Below are positions 59,301-64,000 of a DNA stretch of 64,000 nt, one piece after another (the first letter of the stretch is position 1; each line of letters starts with the position of its first letter). Position numbers and translations under genes: made by a program. The notes under the pieces were generated by a model. That model did no database searches and had not been told where the DNA came from. It was given only the letters and a program-made list of their open reading frames with translations. This stretch comes from Paratinospora sagittata (lineage: Eukaryota; Streptophyta; Magnoliopsida; Ranunculales; Menispermaceae), in the NCBI GenBank assembly GCA_035771175.1, contig CM069595.1, positions 3,018,094 to 3,082,093 on the forward strand, given 5' to 3'.

Positions 59301-61708
59301 GCCCACCAAATAGATGCATTTGACACCTGTAGTGGAATCCTCTTTTTGTTCCTTAGGAATGGGCTTCTCATCTTATCCTTCTTGAGTTATGATTCCAGGT
59401 CACCTTTCATGAGCTGATAATATAAATGTTTATCAGTTTAATTAGGCGGGGTATGTGAGCATAGCGCTTTTAGCCTTTCGGTTAAAATGCTTTCTGCATG
59501 GTGCAATCTCCATGAATGGTTTGCATTTATTCAGGGATCAAAATTGATTGATTTTGGCAGCCTAATGCTATTTCTGAGGTGGATACGAGGAAAGTGCATG
59601 ACCATGCCAATTGGGCATTTCCTAACTATTAGATAGGGTGGATGGGTATTGATGAAAGGTGAAATGTCCCGTTAGGTTTTTCTTCAACTTGATCATTGAA
59701 GTCTTAAGCTGAAAAGTCAAGTGAGGGGTGGACAAGGTGGCTTTCAAAGTTTCGCTGTTTTGAGATTTGTGGAGAGGGCTCTGATTTTCTCTTAAGGATA
59801 GCTGAATAACTAACCGACCATGAGAAAAAAATTTCATGTCTAACCAAACAACCATGAGAAATTTTTCTTAAGTAGCTTTTCTTGAGAAAATTCTATTTTC
59901 TCAAGGAAAATCTCCTTAGCGACCAAATGCACCATTATATCCTTTTTGCATAGGATCATAATTTTGTTTTTAGGTACCCATGTTTCTTGGGTTTCCTTCT
60001 TCTTCTTCTTTTTTTCTTTTTTCGAAGTGTTGTTCTCAAAAATGAACCTGAAGTGGGATTGCAATCAAACTGAGCCCTGGCTGAAGTTTTTCTAAGTTTC
60101 CCTTCTACATGTTTAATTTAACAGTTGCCACTTAAAGAGCATAATATTTTTGGGATTTTAAAGTTGAGAAAGCGAAGAGCATCACATGTCAAAGTGGTAT
60201 CTCTAGCTATCTTTCCATTTAGTTGCTTTCCCTTCTAGTCGTCGTGGTGGCGCTTACCTAATCTTGTTACATGTGATGATCACTGGTTAGTGAGACTTGG
60301 ATTAAATCCTTCAACGTTTTTCCCTCGTTCCTGCATCCAATATTGTTTCTCTTTTTGTCTTCCTTTTTCTTAGCCACTCTTTTTTTTTTCCAGGTGAGCA
60401 TTTGTCTTTGAAAGTTCTAATATGTGTATTTATTTCAGAACAGTTCTTGATTATAGCAAGGAAATCTCATCTAAATATTGCTTTCTAGTTTTCTGAATTT
60501 TTTTTTTATCTTGTATTAAAAATTCAAGCTCATTTAGCTATCTGCCAAAGCCACAATTTGTTAGAGGTAGCATTTTAGAAATTACTGGTGTACCTTTGGG
60601 ATTAATCTACATTTTGTACCTTCATAGTTAATCATAGATCACTGCTAGTTAGCTAATATTTGACGATACATCCCACTTCTTATTGGTCTAATGGGTAAAG
60701 GCTTTTCATTGGTCTTCATTGCTTGATGGATTTCTTCAGAAGCAGAGATGTTTCTGTCCTTTCTGTTCTTTAAGGCTGGAACAGCTGTTTTGACAGCTTT
60801 TTATGGATAAACCTTTATGATTGGCATGTATTACGTTAATTTAAATGTGTTATAGTTCCTCATGTACTTCATTGGTTGGAAGCTGGACCAATCATCTTGC
60901 ACTTAATTGAGCTGGAATTAGTCTTGTCCCTCTTCCAAAAAACAAAAAAAAAGTCCTGCATTGACAATTGGTTTTAACTGTTGCAAGGTCTATCTATGGT
61001 GCTGTTTAGGCTCAAAGTAATTTTCATTTACAACTTTAGATTATCTAACTGTACTTGACTTACTAGCTTGTGCCAATGAACATAAATAGTTATGTGGAGA
61101 GTACTTTGACGTGAGGCCTTGGTTTTAATTTGAACTTTCGAAGCTGTCTTAGATTCTTTGCTTCTGATTTTTTATCCATGCGACTTATTTGTTCTTTTTC
61201 TTGGATGCAGGCTCTGATTTCTGACTTTGAAGTTTCCGAGGGGATATATTCGCGGGCCCGCATTGAGGACCCGACTTCCGTGTGTCTATGGTTGGGAGCA
61301 AATGTCATGTTAGAGTATTCATGTGAAGAGGTCGTTTACTCATAACAATATTGCAGAGATTCTCATTTTTTCACTCATTATATTCATTGACAGCACAAAT
61401 GAGTATACTCTACCAACTTTTTACAGGCCAATGCCCTGCTACAGAAGAATCTTGAAAATGCAAAAGCTAGTTTAGAGGTCTTGGTTGCAGATCTACAATT
61501 CTTAAGGGACCAAGTGACAATAACCCAGGTATCTTTTACTATTTCCCTCTTTTCTTTCTCTACCCTGCTCGAAAGATTTAGAGTTTGATGGTAATATGAC
61601 AATAAATGAATTTCCACTAATCAGGTCACAATTGCCCGAGTATATAATTGGGATGTTCATCAGCGCAGAAGTAGACAAGCAACTGCAGCTTCTTCCAAAG
61701 ACTCCTAA
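56312..61708 (+). CDS. PFD3: Prefoldin subunit 3 (VBP1 type), 6 exons
   Basis: Prefoldin is a cytosolic hexameric co-chaperone that hands unfolded actin and tubulin to the CCT chaperonin; subunit 3 is an alpha-type subunit. Model: 56312-56445, 58144-58201, 58852-58923, 61211-61330, 61427-61528, 61625-61708, giving 189 residues, the normal size. Junctions keep frame ([81 protein letters not shown]). The family signature is clear: [44 protein letters not shown] and [10 protein letters not shown]. Two coiled-coil arms flank the central beta region. Introns 1 (1.7 kb) and 3 (2.3 kb) are long and hold no recognised genes. Confidence 0.97.
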
Positions 61709-64000
61709 AAGCTTGTATAATGCAAATGCCGAGGTATTAAAATTTGTTTGCTCATTTACTGAAATTAGGCTCGAAGTTTTCGTCGCAGCAGCAGTCAAGT
61801 TTGATTTTACCAAACGGGTCTATAATAGTGTGTTTGGACTTGAGGTTCCAAGTTTGGTATTGACAATTGGAGCATCTCATCTGTTCAAATTTGGACCAAC
61901 TTTTAGTTTTGACAGACCAAATGGAAGCCCATATTGTGCTAAATTATCAAGTGTTGAAAACGATTATGATTTTGATGTTTCTTTTCTTGGACCTCTGATT
62001 TATGATTAAATTACTGTCTCTATCTTCTTTATTTCTCTGAAAGGCAGGACCATTCATTGGATCCAACTCACAATCTTAACCTTCATCTCTATTAGTGTGG
62101 CCCTGTGCTTCTCAAGAGGAGACATTACTGTCTCACCACAGTAAGTGTGGTTGCATCAAAACAGCCCAATCATTCTCTAAAGGTTCCTTGAAAAAAATTG
62201 AATTAGAAAACCATGATGGGAGTACTACTAAATAAGGTCCTCCCAGTTATTGGATGGGTTGTGTTGTGGCTCCTCCTGTAAGGTCAGCCTAGTTAATACA
62301 TCTCGTCACCCTCACCGTTGAGGTATTGTCCGCTTTGCCCCACTATTGCCCCTAGGCTCACAGGCTCAGAGTTTTACCTTCTAGGTGCCTCAATAGTTTG
62401 GACGCACAGGGGCGGGGCGTTATATCTCAGTCTAGATTTACACTTCTTTTCTATTCGGGATTATAACTTCTTTAACTAGACAAGTTAACCTTCTTAACCA
62501 AACATATTATTGACACTAATGATTTTAAGTGTTTCATGCTTGCGTTATAAAAGTTAGAAAGTCCCATTAGATCCTTAGCCCACAAAAGTTTCCATGCCTT
62601 CTTTTTATCTTGCCCTTCATGAAAAATGGAACTTTTTTTCTTTTTCTTTTTTGGCTCGAAGTAGATCTGACTTCAGTACTACTGTAATACATATTTCAAG
62701 TGGTCTTGGAGCCGTTCCTTTTACTTCATATTATATAATTTATATTTAGAGTGGACTTCATATTATATAATTTATATTTAGAGTGGTCCTCCACTCATTG
62801 AAGTATGGGTTCTTGTGCACATTTATAGATTTCAAGTAAAGTAGCTCTCTATGATTTGAAGAAACTGAGATGTTTGATCCCAAATCTGGTCCAACATCTC
62901 TCTCACATTGCACAGAACAGTACTTTGGGATCCTTTGGTTTAGTCAAAAAAGGGTACAGTCCTAGTAAATTTAATGCCCTGTGAGGGCCCGAAAAACCTG
63001 CTCTTCGGTCCATGCTGACTCGTGACTTCTGCTGCTATCAGTATCACTCTCTCTATCATGACTGACCCATCTATTAATTGCTTTAGCTGATTTTGAAATT
63101 GGAAAATTGGTTTTTGTTTGAGAATTCAACTACCTAGCTAGCTTTCGTGCTAGACTTGGTAACTTAGAGCACCACCACCACTGTGTCACTCAATTATATA
63201 ACATCTTCGTCATCTGATTGGTTTGGTGGAATACAAGGAAACAATTTTATTCTTAGTATAGAGCTGGTGCGGCTTGTGGAGCCCATTAAATGTGTTCTTG
63301 GAATGGAGGCTACCCATCTTAAAATATTGACTGAACCTACCTTTTTATTTTATATATAATCACATTTTTTTAAGTTCTGCAAGTTACAAAGAAGAAGAAT
63401 TATTCCTGGCGTGTACGCCAAATGAATACAAACTGTGAATAACATGAACATTGATTTTCTACTTTTTCTTTTCTTTTCTTTCTAGAAGGTCATCTTTGGA
63501 TAGAATGAGGTTAACTTTTTGGTTGCTGTGAAAGCAAGATGCTCTCTTAAAAGCTATTAAGATGGTGGGTGAAAATTCTATGTTTTTTTTTCCTCAAGGT
63601 CAATAGAGAAAGCTTATATAGGTCCGAGCCAAAAAAAATAAAAATAAAAAAATAAATAAAAATTTAAAGATGTTTGATAATATTTATTTTTAATTAAATT
63701 GTGATAAAAAAAATAGTTTTTTAACTTTTAAAAAAATTTGGAAGGGACCGGCTTTCTTAAAAAGTAATTTTGGTAGAAATATTTTTTTAAAAAAGTTTTT
63801 TTAAACGGAGCCGTGGTTTGTTTCAAAAAATAATATGAAATTAATGGATGCAAATAAGTGATTCTATAAAAACTGATAATATATCTTTGCACCTCTTCTA
63901 GTGCATAGTGTCAACATGATTCTAGAAAAGCTTTGAATATAAAAAAAAAGCAAACTAATCCCACTAACCTAATCTATTTGACTGACCCCAAAGAAGAGGT
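61709..64000. other. Prefoldin 3' UTR and intergenic DNA to window end
   Basis: No further gene recognised. A GC-richer block at about 62230-62440 (GTATTGTCCGCTTTGCCCC, GGGGCGGGGCGTTATATC) looks like a fragment of a common plant transposon LTR or MITE. The end of the window is AT-rich. Confidence 0.45.
62723..62786. repeat. Perfect 32-bp tandem duplication
   Basis: The unit beginning ACTTCATATTATATAATT and ending TTTAGAGTGG occurs twice without a gap (62723-62754 and 62755-62786). Confidence 0.95.

Noticed and set aside
61596..62009. 137-codon frame overlapping the last prefoldin exon
   Set aside because: It is out of frame with the real last exon, which ends in TAA at 61708; the rest is 3' UTR sequence.
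1..64000. CRISPR arrays, operons, phage or bacterial defence systems
   Set aside because: The whole window is plant nuclear sequence with spliced genes; no regularly spaced repeat array or prokaryotic gene was seen.

Overview
The window is nuclear DNA of a eudicot plant. Genes are split by GT-AG introns and lie in long AT-rich intergenic DNA with microsatellites and retroelement debris. A MIR403 hairpin, a microRNA family known from eudicots, is present. The repeat types suggest a woody rosid, but this is only an impression. All gene models below were built by hand from splice signals and reading-frame continuity.

Layout, left to right. (1) 930-3387 (-): a broken FAR1/FRS-like gene of MULE-transposase origin, flanked by two ~375-bp direct repeats. 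(2) 4620-26020 (+): a gene-dense block, all on one strand: an HMG-box protein, stachyose synthase, a PHO2/UBE2O-type E2 ubiquitin-conjugating enzyme, a clade-D PP2C phosphatase, and a 16-exon gene for a membrane-anchored protein like Arabidopsis At5g58100 (SPOT1, pollen exine). (3) 26265-32373: a transposon nest. It holds a LINE 3' fragment and a decayed endogenous pararetrovirus (Caulimoviridae-like). The latter is interrupted by a 1.6-kb solo-LTR-like insertion (target duplication AATGG), which itself carries a 428-bp near-perfect foldback element (target duplication ACCAC). (4) 32374-48290: gene-poor, but with a clear MIR403 locus on the minus strand (35515-35630) with its own TATA box, and a small secreted-peptide gene (38850-39191, -) with TATA box and 5' UTR intron. 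A dispersed repeat occurs in several orientations, and a large inverted repeat at 40261-41155 carries diverged copies of an unidentified coding-like fragment. (5) 49101-49736 (+): an atypical bHLH protein of the bHLH147/148/149 / AIF type. (6) 56312-61708 (+): prefoldin subunit 3, six exons, preceded by a cluster of TGGGCY site II elements.

The genes do not form a pathway. They are ordinary single plant loci: sugar metabolism (raffinose-family oligosaccharides), ubiquitination, auxin/growth-type phosphatase signalling, pollen wall formation, brassinosteroid-type growth repression, and tubulin/actin folding. I found no convincing new biological system. The parts most worth a second look are the nested pararetrovirus/solo-LTR/foldback structure, the FAR1-like pseudogene between direct repeats, the large inverted repeat, the overlapping uORF on the PP2C gene, and the small secreted peptide.
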